64,000 nucleotides of DNA, from the NCBI RefSeq assembly GCF_003626755.1, contig NZ_RBCJ01000003.1:253859-317858 (forward strand), read 5' to 3'. This DNA comes from Ulvibacterium marinum. GTDB taxonomy: Bacteria > Bacteroidota > Bacteroidia > Flavobacteriales > Flavobacteriaceae. Below are positions 8,835-18,064 of the stretch, one piece after another. Position 1 is the stretch's first letter. Every line of letters starts with the position of its first letter. The notes beneath the pieces are model-generated. The model was not told the DNA's origin, searched no databases, and saw only the letters and a list, made by a program, of their open reading frames with translations. A program made the position numbers and the translations under genes.

Positions 8835-8867
8835 TATTGGATATTTACATGCTTTAATTTAAATCTG

Positions 8868-9908
8868 TTGAAGTTGGATTTGAAAAATAAGACCCACATA
8901 TTACTCATTTATACCGGAGGAACGATCGGAATGGTAAAGGATTACAAATCCGGCGCGTTAAAAGCCTTTGACTTTGATAAAATGTCCAAGCATATTCCGG
9001 AATTGGCACAGTTGGATTGTAGTATAGATGCGGTGTCCTTTGATAAGCCGATTGATTCGTCCAATATGAATCCGGACCACTGGGCAAAAATTGCAACGCT
9101 GATCGAGGAAAACTATGAAGACCATGATGGTTTTGTGGTGTTGCATGGCAGTGACACCATGAGCTACACTGCATCGGCCTTAAGCTTTATGTTGGAAAAT
9201 CTGGCCAAGCCGGTCATTTTTACGGGATCTCAATTGCCTATTGGGGATTTGCGGACCGATGCCAAAGAGAACCTGATTACTTCTATACAAATAGCGGCTT
9301 TGCAAAAAAAAGGGAAACCGGTTATCCAGGAGGTGGGACTTTATTTTGAATACAAATTGTATCGTGGTAACAGGACTACCAAAATAAACGCGGAGCATTT
9401 TCAGGCTTTCACTTCATTGAACCATCCACCATTGGCCGAATCCGGGGTACATCTAAAAGTGTTTGATGAATATCTAATGCAAAGAAAAAGTGTGAAACGG
9501 TTTTTGGTACATAAAGAGTTGGATTCCAATGTTATGATCCTAAAGCTTTTCCCAGGACTTAATCGGGCAGTGGTTCAAAGCGTATTGGGAACCCCCAATC
9601 TTAAAGCATTGGTATTGGAGACTTATGGTGCCGGAAACGCGCCTACTGATCATTGGTTGTTGGAGGATTTGGGAAAGGCCATGAAAAATGGACTACATAT
9701 TGTTAATGTTACCCAATGCTCTGGCGGTAGTGTAATTCTAGGGCAGTATAAAACAAGTGAGCAACTTAAGGAACTGCAGATCATTAATGGAAAGGATATT
9801 ACTACAGAGGCTGCTATTACCAAGTTGATGTATCTTTTGGGAAGCGGTTTTTCGCATAAATTGTTCAAGACCGTCTTTGAAACTTCACTTCGCGGGGAAA
9901 TGCAATAA
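8868..9908 (+). CDS. ansA: Type I (cytoplasmic) L-asparaginase
   Basis: A 346-residue asparaginase/glutaminase-family enzyme hydrolysing L-asparagine to aspartate and ammonia. The first catalytic threonine lies in YTGGTIGM (residues 15-22) and the second Thr/Asp catalytic pair in LHGSDTMSYTA (near residue 95). It has no signal peptide, consistent with the cytoplasmic type I enzyme. The start is noteworthy: between the upstream in-frame stop and the conserved first motif there is no ATG, so translation must begin at a TTG (8868, or the TTG 6 bases later). It probably forms an operon with tatD. Confidence 0.93.
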   Translation: MKLDLKNKTHILLIYTGGTIGMVKDYKSGALKAFDFDKMSKHIPELAQLDCSIDAVSFDKPIDSSNMNPDHWAKIATLIEENYEDHDGFVVLHGSDTMSYTASALSFMLENLAKPVIFTGSQLPIGDLRTDAKENLITSIQIAALQKKGKPVIQEVGLYFEYKLYRGNRTTKINAEHFQAFTSLNHPPLAESGVHLKVFDEYLMQRKSVKRFLVHKELDSNVMILKLFPGLNRAVVQSVLGTPNLKALVLETYGAGNAPTDHWLLEDLGKAMKNGLHIVNVTQCSGGSVILGQYKTSEQLKELQIINGKDITTEAAITKLMYLLGSGFSHKLFKTVFETSLRGEMQ

Positions 9909-9977
9909 AAATAGTGTGCTAAATTTTATTAACTAAGTTTTTTTTTGTTATTTGCCCACCCCTGAAAAGGGAGTAAT

Positions 9978-10065
9978 AGAGAGGTGGCCGAGTGGTCGAA
10001 GGCGCACGCCTGGAAAGTGTGTATACACCAAAAGTGTATCGAGGGTTCGAATCCCTTCCTCTCTG
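9978..10065 (+). tRNA. tRNA-Ser(GGA)
   Basis: A complete class II cloverleaf: acceptor AGAGAGG/CCTCTCT with discriminator G, D arm GCCGAGTGGTCGAAGGC, anticodon loop CTGGAAA (anticodon GGA, reading UCC/UCU), a long variable arm (TATACACC...GTGTAT) typical of tRNA-Ser, and T loop TTCGAAT. The CCA end is not encoded. It lies alone between ansA and the exb cluster. Confidence 0.97.
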
Positions 10066-10314
10066 CGAAGACAGAAAGGTTTTTGTGCGAAATATTTTGA
10101 ACCAAGGTTGTCCGAGAATCCAATTTCGAAGATAATCGAAGTTTTAAATGGAATAGCTTCAAATAGAGTCCTTTTTGAATTCCCCTGATAATTGTTAAGA
10201 GACATGGGCTAATCTTTGATAAACCCTATACTCTTTGCGATTAAGTTTTACTTTTTTTATTGCGATTTTTTTTTATCTTTAACCCTATTAACTAACTAAT
10301 TTAAGTTTGAAAAA

Positions 10315-11103
10315 ATGAAAAGATTATTCTCTATCCTAGCTCTAGCTGGGTTATTTGTTCTAAGTACAAATACAGTAAGTGCAAAAGCTACTGCGGCTAC
10401 GATGGTGTCCAACCTATCCAGCACTGTAGCTGCAACAGCGGTTATACTTCAAGATGAGGCCCCGGCGGAAGCACAAGGTTTTACTCAAGTATTAAAGACT
10501 CAATTTATACAAGGAGGTGCCGGTTTCATGGGCATCGTTCTTTTGTGTTTAATATTGGGATTGGCTGTTGCCATTGAAAGGATAATCTATCTTAATATGG
10601 CCAGCACCAATACCGCCAAACTCAAGCAACAAGTTGAAGATGCCTTGGCTTCAGGTGGAGTAGAAGCTGCAAAAGAAGTTTGTAGAAATACCAAAGGACC
10701 CGTAGCATCCATATACTATCAAGGATTGGATAGGGCCGGTGAGAGCATCGAATCCGCTGAAAAAGCCGTGGTTGCCTATGGTGGTGTGCAAATGGGACAA
10801 TTGGAAAAGAACGTTTCCTGGTTGTCTCTCTTTATAGCCATCGCACCCATGCTTGGGTTCATGGGTACGGTAATCGGTATGATTCAAGCCTTCCAGAAAA
10901 TTAGTGCTGTGGGTAACTTAAGTGCCTCGCTTATTGCAGGTGATATTCAGGTGGCACTTTTGACTACGGTATTTGGTCTTATTACAGCTATTATACTACA
11001 AATTTTCTACAACTATATCATTGCAAAAATCGACAGTATTGTTAATGACATGGAAGACTCCTCAATCTCTTTGATTGATATGTTGGTGGACCACAAAAAA
11101 TAA
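10315..11103 (+). CDS. exbB: ExbB/TolQ/MotA-family proton channel protein
   Basis: A 262-residue inner-membrane protein with a cleavable-looking N-terminal signal (residues 1-23, ending VSAKA), a first membrane helix near residues 72-92 (GFMGIVLLCLILGLAVAIE), and the two-helix MotA/TolQ/ExbB domain near 160-240, including the conserved APMLGFMGTVIGMI stretch. ExbB pentamers with an ExbD dimer form the proton-driven motor that energises TonB (or TolR-type) transport to the outer membrane. It heads a plus-strand cluster with a small membrane protein and two ExbD proteins, separated by 15-25 bp. The upstream region is AT-rich without a consensus promoter I would defend. Confidence 0.93.
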   Translation: MKRLFSILALAGLFVLSTNTVSAKATAATMVSNLSSTVAATAVILQDEAPAEAQGFTQVLKTQFIQGGAGFMGIVLLCLILGLAVAIERIIYLNMASTNTAKLKQQVEDALASGGVEAAKEVCRNTKGPVASIYYQGLDRAGESIESAEKAVVAYGGVQMGQLEKNVSWLSLFIAIAPMLGFMGTVIGMIQAFQKISAVGNLSASLIAGDIQVALLTTVFGLITAIILQIFYNYIIAKIDSIVNDMEDSSISLIDMLVDHKK

Positions 11104-11126
11104 GTCGGATAATTTAAAATAGTGTC

Positions 11127-11570
11127 ATGCATAAAATATTAAAAATAGTTCTCATAGTTGTAGGCGTCCTTTCTGCAATATTGTGGTACTTTCTACCGCC
11201 AAAGGACATGCCGGCAGCTGAAGCCGCCCAAAGCGGTGCCATGAACGGTATGTTCTGGATTACCTACCTGCTTTTGGCAATCGCAGTGATATTTGCTTTG
11301 TTGTTTACCCTTAAAAACCTATTCTCCAACCCTAAAGGACTAAAGAAAACCTTGTTTGTTATTGGAGGGTTTTTGTTGGTAGTGGTAATTTCCTATGTTT
11401 TGTCCAGTGGAACAGATGTAAGTATCGAGGAAATGGCCAATAGGGGGGTAGCCACTTCAGAGAGCACCATTAAGAAAATTGGAATGGGACTGAACGTATT
11501 TTTTATACTTACCGCGGTTGCTATAGTATTAATGGTTCTACCGGGTCTGAAGAAGTTATTTAGTAAATAA
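11127..11570 (+). CDS. Small four-helix membrane protein in the exb operon
   Basis: A 147-residue hydrophobic protein with four predicted membrane helices (about residues 5-23, 43-62, 75-93 and 120-138) and no recognised catalytic motif. It lies 23 bp after exbB and 15 bp before the first exbD, so it is co-transcribed with the proton-motor genes. A role as an accessory subunit of the ExbBD complex is inference from position only. Confidence 0.75.
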   Translation: MHKILKIVLIVVGVLSAILWYFLPPKDMPAAEAAQSGAMNGMFWITYLLLAIAVIFALLFTLKNLFSNPKGLKKTLFVIGGFLLVVVISYVLSSGTDVSIEEMANRGVATSESTIKKIGMGLNVFFILTAVAIVLMVLPGLKKLFSK

Positions 11571-11585
11571 TAAAATTTTATAATT

Positions 11586-12194
11586 ATGGCTAGAAGAGCA
11601 GGAGCACCAGAGGTAAACGCGGGATCCATGGCCGATATAGCTTTCTTATTGCTTATCTTTTTCTTGGTAACCACTACCATAGAAACGGATGCAGGTTTGG
11701 ATCGTATGTTGCCGCCCATTGAACCACCCGATACCGATGTGGTCATAAAGCAGAAGAATATATTTCAAGTCAATATTAACAAGAACGGCCAACTCTTGGC
11801 AGATGAAGAGCTTATAGACCTTAAGAATCTTAGGGCGAAGGCCATGGAGTTCTTGGATAATGGTGGTGATGGTACTTGTAGTTATTGTAAAGGGAGAAAG
11901 AATGCCGAATCCTCGGATAATCCTTCAAAAGCTATTATTTCTTTGAAAAACGATCGGGAAACCAAATACGGAACCTACATTACCGTACAGAATGAGTTGG
12001 TAGGTGCTTATAACGATTTACGTAACCGAGAGTCACAGCGTTTGTTCGGCAGGGACTTTACGGATATGGAAGCTGAGTATTTAAATCCGGAAACGTCTTC
12101 AAGCCTTAAGGATGAGCTTAAGGAGAAGGTGAAAAGCATTCAAGATTTGTTTCCACAGAAACTGTCCGAGGCAGAGACCTCAACAAGTAATTAA
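11586..12194 (+). CDS. exbD: ExbD/TolR-family protein with CxxC insert
   Basis: A 202-residue ExbD/TolR protein: short cytoplasmic N-terminus (PEVNAGSMADIAF, with the conserved membrane Asp17), one membrane helix (about 17-33), and a periplasmic domain. Unlike the roughly 140-residue proteobacterial ExbD it has an insert containing CSYC (Cys98 and Cys101) followed by a Ser-Ser-Asp-Asn-Pro segment, and a long C-terminal helical tail (LKEKVKSIQDLFPQKLSEAE). The same insert recurs in the third ExbD at 13765. It works with ExbB to convert proton flow into force on TonB. Confidence 0.92.
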   Translation: MARRAGAPEVNAGSMADIAFLLLIFFLVTTTIETDAGLDRMLPPIEPPDTDVVIKQKNIFQVNINKNGQLLADEELIDLKNLRAKAMEFLDNGGDGTCSYCKGRKNAESSDNPSKAIISLKNDRETKYGTYITVQNELVGAYNDLRNRESQRLFGRDFTDMEAEYLNPETSSSLKDELKEKVKSIQDLFPQKLSEAETSTSN

Positions 12195-12215
12195 TAAAAG
12201 CTTAAAAAGTCTGAT

Positions 12216-12701
12216 ATGTCAAAATTTGCAAAGAAAAAAGACGGGGATGTTCCTGCAGTGTCCACGGCATCTTTACCGGATATTGTTTTTATGCTTTTAT
12301 TCTTTTTCATGACCGTAACGGTAATGAAGGATAGTACATTAAAGGTTGAGAACACATTGCCAAATGCCAGTGAAACAAAAAAATTGGAAAAGAAAGACAG
12401 GGTAATTTATATCTACGTAGGTAAACCAACCTCACAATACGAAAAGGTTTTTGGGTCTGAACCGAAAATTCAATTGAATGATAAGTTTGCCGGTCCATCC
12501 GAAGTCGGAGACTACATATTACAAGAAAGGGCTAAAAAGGCACAAGAACTTCAGAATGTTTTGACCACTGCCTTGAAGGTTGATAAGAATGCTAATATGG
12601 GACTTATCTCGGACATAAAGCAAGAATTGAGAAAGGTGAATGCCCTTAAGGTAAATTATACTACATATGAAGGAGATGCCTTCATGAATCTGAATAGATA
12701 G
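12216..12701 (+). CDS. ExbD/TolR-family protein, second type
   Basis: A 161-residue ExbD/TolR paralogue with the conserved membrane-entry segment SLPDIVFMLLFFFM (membrane Asp22) and one helix at about 20-37. It lacks the CxxC insert and tail of its neighbour, so the two ExbD proteins are clearly different subtypes; flavobacterial motors may use them as a heterodimer (inference). It lies 21 bp after the first exbD and is followed by a strong terminator. Confidence 0.9.
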   Translation: MSKFAKKKDGDVPAVSTASLPDIVFMLLFFFMTVTVMKDSTLKVENTLPNASETKKLEKKDRVIYIYVGKPTSQYEKVFGSEPKIQLNDKFAGPSEVGDYILQERAKKAQELQNVLTTALKVDKNANMGLISDIKQELRKVNALKVNYTTYEGDAFMNLNR

Positions 12702-12726
12702 TATATTATTACGGATTTTATTTTTG

Positions 12727-12760
12727 AAACGCCTTTACTGTTCCTAGTAAGGCGTTTTTT
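12727..12760 (+). terminator. Rho-independent terminator after the exbB-exbD-exbD operon
   Basis: The inverted repeat AACGCCTTTACT/AGTAAGGCGTT (one bulged base) with loop GTTCCT is followed by a run of six T. It starts 26 bp after the second exbD stop and closes the operon before the barrel gene. Confidence 0.85.
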
Positions 12761-12884
12761 ATTTTCTTAATTTAGTGTTGCTATAACAATCCAATTAATT
12801 GGAAACTATAATTGGGCAACATATAAAATCTTTACTAAGCTGATACCGACAATTTCTATCCGTCTAAAGTGGGTCTTAAAACTT

Positions 12885-13574
12885 ATGAGATGCTTAGTTC
12901 TTTTATATATTTTTTTTGGGTTTTTGGTTTCGTGCTACGCTCAAGTGGGTCAGGACACTTTTGCTGGGAACACCGACTATCTTGAAGACCAGTTTTATAT
13001 CGGAATTACCTATAACTTTTTATTGAAAAAACCGATTGATGTTAGTCAACGTAATCTGTCCTATGGGCTACAAGCTGGTTTCATAAAGGATATTCCCGTC
13101 AATGCGGATAGGACCGTTGCCTTGGGCATAGGTATTGGCTACAATGTAAATTCCTATTATTCTAACTTAAGGGCAATGGAATCCGGTGATGATGTGGTCT
13201 ATGACATTCTTGATGGCGATACGGATTTTAAAAGGAATAAGGTAGAAACCCATTTGATAGAAGTGCCATTGGAGTTTCGATGGCGTAATTCCACAGCTGC
13301 CAGTTATAAATTTTGGAGAGTATATACCGGGTTAAGGTTCGGATATGTGGTAGGAGGCAGATCTAAGTTTGTGTCGGATTCTGCAGATTTTTCCTTTTAC
13401 AATGATGATATCAGACAATTTCAGTATGGACTCACTTTTAATTTTGGGTACAATACTTTTAATATTCACCTATATTATGCCCTTAACGACTTGTTCAATG
13501 ACGATGTTCTTGTTAATGGCACCGAAATCTCAATGAGACCTTTACGGATAGGTCTCATCTTTTACATTTTATAG
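12885..13574 (+). CDS. Outer-membrane beta-barrel protein (porin/PorT-like family)
   Basis: A 229-residue protein with a Sec signal peptide (residues 1-20, ending SCYAQ) and about eight amphipathic beta-strands ending in the aromatic-rich LRIGLIFYIL. This is the architecture of the outer-membrane barrel families annotated as porin or PorT-like in Bacteroidetes. PorT/SprT is a T9SS component, but I cannot establish orthology from sequence alone, so no symbol is given. It lies between ExbD genes, downstream of a terminator, so it probably has its own promoter. A role in TonB-linked transport is suggested only by context. Confidence 0.75.
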   Translation: MRCLVLLYIFFGFLVSCYAQVGQDTFAGNTDYLEDQFYIGITYNFLLKKPIDVSQRNLSYGLQAGFIKDIPVNADRTVALGIGIGYNVNSYYSNLRAMESGDDVVYDILDGDTDFKRNKVETHLIEVPLEFRWRNSTAASYKFWRVYTGLRFGYVVGGRSKFVSDSADFSFYNDDIRQFQYGLTFNFGYNTFNIHLYYALNDLFNDDVLVNGTEISMRPLRIGLIFYIL

Positions 13575-13764
13575 ATTTTCCTGTATTACGGTTTTTCATA
13601 TTGTTTTTAATAGAATGGCAAAAGGTCTATGGCATGAATGTTGTTGATTAATGAGTGTTGTCTGGACTTTTATTTTTTGAACAGGCCAGTCATTTTCTTC
13701 CCCAATGATCTTTGTTACTTTCCGAATGATATGGTTTAACTTTTATAAACCAAAACAATACATT

Positions 13765-14376
13765 ATGTCCAAAAGAGAGGAAGTACCTAAAGTAAATGCC
13801 GGATCTATGGCCGACATCGCATTTCTATTATTGATTTTTTTCTTGGTAACCACTACCATAGAAACAGATGTTGGAATAGATAGGATTATGCCTGCAACGA
13901 CCAATACTTTCAAGGGAAAAATATTGGAAAGGAATATATTTCGGATAGAAGTGAACAATAAAAATGAATTACGAGTTGAAGAAGAATTAGTGGAAATCGA
14001 AGATCTTAAAGGTATCGTCGTAGATTTTTTGGACAATGGGGGAGCGGTAAGGGAAGCTCCGGATTTTTGTGATTACTGTAAGGGTAATAGGGATGTATCT
14101 TCTTCTGATAATCCTTCCAAGGCCATTGTATCACTCACCTATACGAGGGAGACCGGTTATGGAATGTACATCACCGTTCAAAATGAATTGATAGCGGCAT
14201 ATAACAAATTGCGAAATAGGGAATCCCAACGCCTATTCCAGGTGAATTATTCAACACTGATGGAACAATATGAGCACCCAGGAACATCATCTGTTGTTAA
14301 GGAAAGGCTCAAGGAAAGGATTACCCAAATCCAAAACCTATTTCCTCAAAAAATATCGGAAGTAAAAGTGGAATGA
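13765..14376 (+). CDS. Third ExbD/TolR-family protein with CxxC insert
   Basis: A 203-residue paralogue of the ExbD at 11586, with near-identical N-terminus (VNAGSMADIAFLLLIFFLVTT), membrane helix at about 17-33, the CxxC insert (CDYC, Cys102/Cys105) and the helical tail ending LFPQKISEVKVE. An in-frame ATG exists 60 bases upstream at 13705, but the alignment to the paralogue places the true start at 13765. It is separated from the exb operon by the barrel gene and a terminator, so it looks like a duplicated ExbD with its own expression. Confidence 0.9.
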   Translation: MSKREEVPKVNAGSMADIAFLLLIFFLVTTTIETDVGIDRIMPATTNTFKGKILERNIFRIEVNNKNELRVEEELVEIEDLKGIVVDFLDNGGAVREAPDFCDYCKGNRDVSSSDNPSKAIVSLTYTRETGYGMYITVQNELIAAYNKLRNRESQRLFQVNYSTLMEQYEHPGTSSVVKERLKERITQIQNLFPQKISEVKVE

Positions 14377-14426
14377 AGAGCTACGGTTTCCTTATCAACT
14401 GCCATTACCGGAAAATGGTTCAAAGG

Positions 14427-15032
14427 TTATAACCAGAACCTAACCAGTAATAACTGAGAAATAAAACCTATGCAAAAACCTATCACAAGTTCAGCTTTGG
14501 AATGTGCCTTTAAATAAAGACGTGAACTGGCTACTAGGCCTATGAATACGGTAAGGATACTTAAAGCTAGGGTGATGTTTATTTCAAAGTGAATGCTTAA
14601 AGCGGTAAGGAACATAAATAGACTTCCCAAGCCCATAAGATGTAAACTACATTTAACCTTAAAGAGTAGTGTGAAAAGGGCGGCAATCGCTGCGACCGTC
14701 AATCCTAAGAAGTAATAATGGATTTCCATTACGAAGTTATTGGGAATAACTTCGTAAACAATCATTAACAATAATCCGATATGAATAAGAAGGGGGTATC
14801 TACGTTCTTTGATGGAAGGCATAAAAATGGAGCGCACCACGCCGATATTTCTAAGTATAAGGTAGGAAACAATGGGGATGATTATGGTCAATATAAAAAT
14901 GGGCAATATATTACCGCTCTGCAATTCTAAGGGGCTATATTTCGGGGTTATGATGAAATAGGCAATAGTCCCCGCAAGGGGTATGAACAAAGGATGGGAG
15001 ATATAGGAGATAGCCCGTAAAAATAGACCCAT
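14427..15032 (-). CDS. Multi-pass membrane protein, PAP2-like C-terminal segment
   Basis: A 201-residue very hydrophobic protein with about six membrane helices. The C-terminal ASSRLYLKAHSKAELVIG resembles the SRxxxxxHxxxD signature of type 2 phosphatidic acid phosphatases (PAP2), with Glu in place of the Asp, but the upstream KxxxxxxRP and PSGH motifs are not seen. A degenerate relative of PAP2 is therefore possible, and activity is doubtful. Its start overlaps the rpoN stop region by one base, so the two are translationally linked. Confidence 0.72.
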   Translation of the reverse strand: MGLFLRAISYISHPLFIPLAGTIAYFIITPKYSPLELQSGNILPIFILTIIIPIVSYLILRNIGVVRSIFMPSIKERRYPLLIHIGLLLMIVYEVIPNNFVMEIHYYFLGLTVAAIAALFTLLFKVKCSLHLMGLGSLFMFLTALSIHFEINITLALSILTVFIGLVASSRLYLKAHSKAELVIGFCIGFISQLLLVRFWL

Positions 15033-16489
15033 TATATTTTTTTTCGTAATCTGGCCACCGATATTCCCAGTTGTTCCCTGTATTTAGCAACCGTTCTTCG
15101 TGCAATGGGGTAACCTTTTTCCTTTAGGATTTTGGCCAATTTATCATCTGTAAGAGGTTTTTTCTTTTCTTCGTTCTGTATCACGGTCTCCAAAATCTTT
15201 TTGATTTCCTTGGTGGAAACATCTTCGCCCTGTTCATTTTTCATGGATTCAGAAAAATAATCCTTTATTAATTTGGTGCCATAGGGGGTATCTACATATT
15301 TGCTATTGGCCACTCTAGAAACTGTAGATACATCCATATCTATTTCATCCGCAATATCCTTTAATATCATAGGGCGCAGGTTTCGCTCATCACCGGTCAA
15401 AAAATATTCCTTTTGGTACTGCATTATTGCGTTCATTGTGATGTACAAGGTCTGTTGCCTTTGGCGAATGGCATCGATAAACCACTTGGCAGCATCCAAC
15501 TTTTGTTTGATGAAGAGTACCGTATCCTTTTGGGATTTGGATTTGTTCTTGGAGTCCTTATAGCCTTTGAGCATATTGCTGTATTCCCGGGATACATGAA
15601 GCTCCGGTGCATTCCTACCGTTTAGTGTAAGCTCTAGTTCTCCGTCTACGATCCGTATGGAAAAATCAGGAACTACATGCTCTACTATTCTATTATTTCC
15701 GGAATAGGATCCTCCCGGTTTGGGATTTAACTTTTCAATTTCAGAAATGGCATCCTTAAGCTCCTCCTCGGAAATACCATGCCTTTGCACCAATTTTTTG
15801 TAATGTTTTTTGGTAAACTGTTCAAACGATTTTTCCAATACAGTAATGGCCAGTTCAATACTAGGGGAAGGCTCCTTTCTTTTCAATTGTATGATAAGGG
15901 ATTCTTCCAATGACCTTGCTGCCACTCCCGGTGGATCCAATTCCTGCACTATTCCCAGTACTTTTTCGATGGTCTTTTCATCCGTATATATGTTTTGGGT
16001 AAAGGCCAGATCGTCCATAATATCGGAAAGAGGCCTTCGGATATATCCACTTTCATCAACACTACCCACCAAAAATTCGGCGATGGTCCATTCCTCATCA
16101 CTTAAATAAACGGTATTAAGTTGATTTAATAGGTATTGATTAAAAGAAGTCCCTGCCGCATATGGAACGCTTTTTTCATCATCGTCAACACTGTAATTAC
16201 TGGTTTTGGTACGGTAATCCGGAATTTCGTCATCACTTAGATAATCATCAATATTAATATCTTCCGTATTAATGCTCTCATTGTCCGTATCACTCTCGTA
16301 GATATCCCCATACTCATCCTCCTGCGTAGCGTTCTCCTCTTTGCCACCTTCCAAAGCAGGGTTTTCCTCCAATTCCTGTTTCAAACGCTGCTCAAAGGCC
16401 TGGGTAGGCAATTGTATAAGCTTCATCAGCTGAATCTGCTGCGGGGAAAGCTTTTGTGATAATTTAAACTGTAGGTGCTGTTTGAGCAT
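15032..16489 (-). CDS. rpoN: RNA polymerase sigma-54 factor
   Basis: A 485-residue sigma-54. Region I is the Gln/Leu-rich N-terminus (LSQKLSPQQIQLMKLIQLP), which contacts activators and core. Region II (about 45-105) is a highly acidic linker rich in Asp, Glu and Asn. The core-binding and DNA-binding parts follow, with the RpoN box ARRTVAKYREQLGI near the C-terminus recognising the -24 element. Sigma-54 transcription needs AAA+ enhancer-binding proteins, none of which is encoded in this window. It lies downstream of asnS on the same strand. Confidence 0.97.
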   Translation of the reverse strand: MLKQHLQFKLSQKLSPQQIQLMKLIQLPTQAFEQRLKQELEENPALEGGKEENATQEDEYGDIYESDTDNESINTEDINIDDYLSDDEIPDYRTKTSNYSVDDDEKSVPYAAGTSFNQYLLNQLNTVYLSDEEWTIAEFLVGSVDESGYIRRPLSDIMDDLAFTQNIYTDEKTIEKVLGIVQELDPPGVAARSLEESLIIQLKRKEPSPSIELAITVLEKSFEQFTKKHYKKLVQRHGISEEELKDAISEIEKLNPKPGGSYSGNNRIVEHVVPDFSIRIVDGELELTLNGRNAPELHVSREYSNMLKGYKDSKNKSKSQKDTVLFIKQKLDAAKWFIDAIRQRQQTLYITMNAIMQYQKEYFLTGDERNLRPMILKDIADEIDMDVSTVSRVANSKYVDTPYGTKLIKDYFSESMKNEQGEDVSTKEIKKILETVIQNEEKKKPLTDDKLAKILKEKGYPIARRTVAKYREQLGISVARLRKKI

Positions 16490-16532
16490 TAGGGTTAAAT
16501 TCTACGTACTTTATAAAGTTAAAAAATGAATT

Positions 16533-17966
16533 CTAAAACTCAGCATTTTGTGGTGTTCTTGGAAAAGGTATGACATCCCTTATATTTCCCATACCCGTTG
16601 CAAAAAGCACCAATCTTTCAAAACCAAGACCAAATCCGCTATGTACGGCAGTTCCAAATTTTCGAAGATCTAGGTACCACCAGAGTTCTTTTTCGTCAAT
16701 ATCAAGTGCAGCTATCTTTTCCCTTAACACGTCCAGACGTTCCTCGCGCTGTGATCCCCCAACAATTTCGCCTATTCCTGGAAAAAGGATATCCATGGCC
16801 CGTACAGTCTTGCCATCTTCGTTCAGGCGCATATAAAAGGCCTTTATGTTGGCCGGATAGTCAAATAGGATTACTGGGCATTTAAAGTGCTTTTCCACTA
16901 GATAACGTTCATGTTCGCTCTGCAGATCGGCACCCCATTCATCAATGGGGTACTGAAATCTCTTCTTTTTGTTGGGTTTGCTGTTGCGCAAAATAGCTAT
17001 GGCCTCCGTATAGGTAACCCGTTTAAAACTGTTGTCCGCTACAAATCCGAGTTTTTCTATAAGGGTCATTTCACTTCGCTCGGCTTGTGGTTTGGTCTTC
17101 TCCTCGTCCAACAGCCGTTTTTCCAGAAACTGCAGGTCTTCTTTGCAATTTTCCAGTATATAGTGAATAACGGATTTAATGAAGTCCTCCGCCAAATCCA
17201 TATTCGCATCCAGATCATAAAAGGCCATTTCCGGTTCTATCATCCAGAATTCGGCCAAATGCCTGGAAGTATTAGAGTTTTCCGCCCGAAAAGTTGGGCC
17301 GAAAGTATACACTTTTCCAAGCCCCATGGCATAGGCTTCCGCTTCTAACTGACCAGACACGGTGAGATTGGTTTCCTTTCCGAAGAAATCCTCTTTAAAG
17401 TCTACCTGTCCATTTTCATCCAATGGTGGATTTTTATCATCCAAGGTAGTTACACGGAACATTTCTCCAGCTCCTTCAGCATCGGACCCGGTTATAATGG
17501 GAGCGTGGAAGTAGTAAAAGCCGTTTTCATTAAAGTATTTGTGTATTGCGAAAGCTAAGGCTGAACGTACTCTCATAACTGCCGAAAACGTATTGGTACG
17601 TACCCGCAAATGAGCTTTTTCACGAAGAAATTCCAAAGAGTGCTTTTTTGGCTGAATGGGATAAGCTTCTGGATCTGCACCTCCATGCACAAAAATCTCC
17701 TTTACCTGTATTTCCACCTTCTGACCTCTTCCCTGGCTTTCAACTAAAGTACCTGTAACCCGTAGGGCCGCTCCGGTAGCAATTTGCTTCAACAAATTTT
17801 CATCGAACTGTTCAAAGTCCACAACACATTGGATGTTGTTAAGCGTAGATCCATCGTTAAGGGCTATAAAGCGATTACTTCGGAATGTTTTTACCCAACC
17901 GTTCACTTGGACTTCCTGCAATGTGGGTGCTGTTAAAAGCAGTTCTTTTACACTGGATGATTTCAT
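16533..17966 (-). CDS. asnS: Asparagine--tRNA ligase
   Basis: A class IIb aminoacyl-tRNA synthetase of about 477 residues that charges tRNA-Asn. An N-terminal OB-fold anticodon-binding domain (about 15-105) is followed by the catalytic domain with motif 2 ([22 protein letters not shown], landmark) and motif 3 ([12 protein letters not shown]). Several in-frame ATGs are available (17978, 17969, 17966); family N-termini of the form MK-x-S-x-KELL favour 17966 or 17969. A TATCTTTG -7 box lies just upstream, so the leader would be very short with any of them. Confidence 0.96.
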   Translation of the reverse strand: MKSSSVKELLLTAPTLQEVQVNGWVKTFRSNRFIALNDGSTLNNIQCVVDFEQFDENLLKQIATGAALRVTGTLVESQGRGQKVEIQVKEIFVHGGADPEAYPIQPKKHSLEFLREKAHLRVRTNTFSAVMRVRSALAFAIHKYFNENGFYYFHAPIITGSDAEGAGEMFRVTTLDDKNPPLDENGQVDFKEDFFGKETNLTVSGQLEAEAYAMGLGKVYTFGPTFRAENSNTSRHLAEFWMIEPEMAFYDLDANMDLAEDFIKSVIHYILENCKEDLQFLEKRLLDEEKTKPQAERSEMTLIEKLGFVADNSFKRVTYTEAIAILRNSKPNKKKRFQYPIDEWGADLQSEHERYLVEKHFKCPVILFDYPANIKAFYMRLNEDGKTVRAMDILFPGIGEIVGGSQREERLDVLREKIAALDIDEKELWWYLDLRKFGTAVHSGFGLGFERLVLFATGMGNIRDVIPFPRTPQNAEF

Positions 17967-17992
17967 CATTTGACACATGAAAATTAGAACGG

Positions 17993-18000
17993 CAAAGATA
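17993..18000 (-). promoter_or_regulatory. Putative -7 box for asnS (TATCTTTG)
   Basis: On the minus strand this is TATCTTTG, matching TAnnTTTG. It is 15-27 bp from the candidate start codons. No TTTG is present at the -33 position. Confidence 0.45.
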
Positions 18001-18064
18001 GCTTTTTTGATTAAAAGGAATCACTGGATAAGGGGTATAAAAAAGGTTTGGTAAGGTAGTATCC

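Noticed and set aside
12885-13574. Assignment of the barrel protein as PorT/SprT
   Set aside because: Size and fold fit but diagnostic residues cannot be confirmed by eye and the exbD context is not the usual porT context, so it is left as PorT-like without a symbol.
13705-13764. Upstream ATG extension of the third ExbD
   Set aside because: The added residues precede the conserved N-terminus shared with the paralogue at 11586 and are aromatic and non-conserved.
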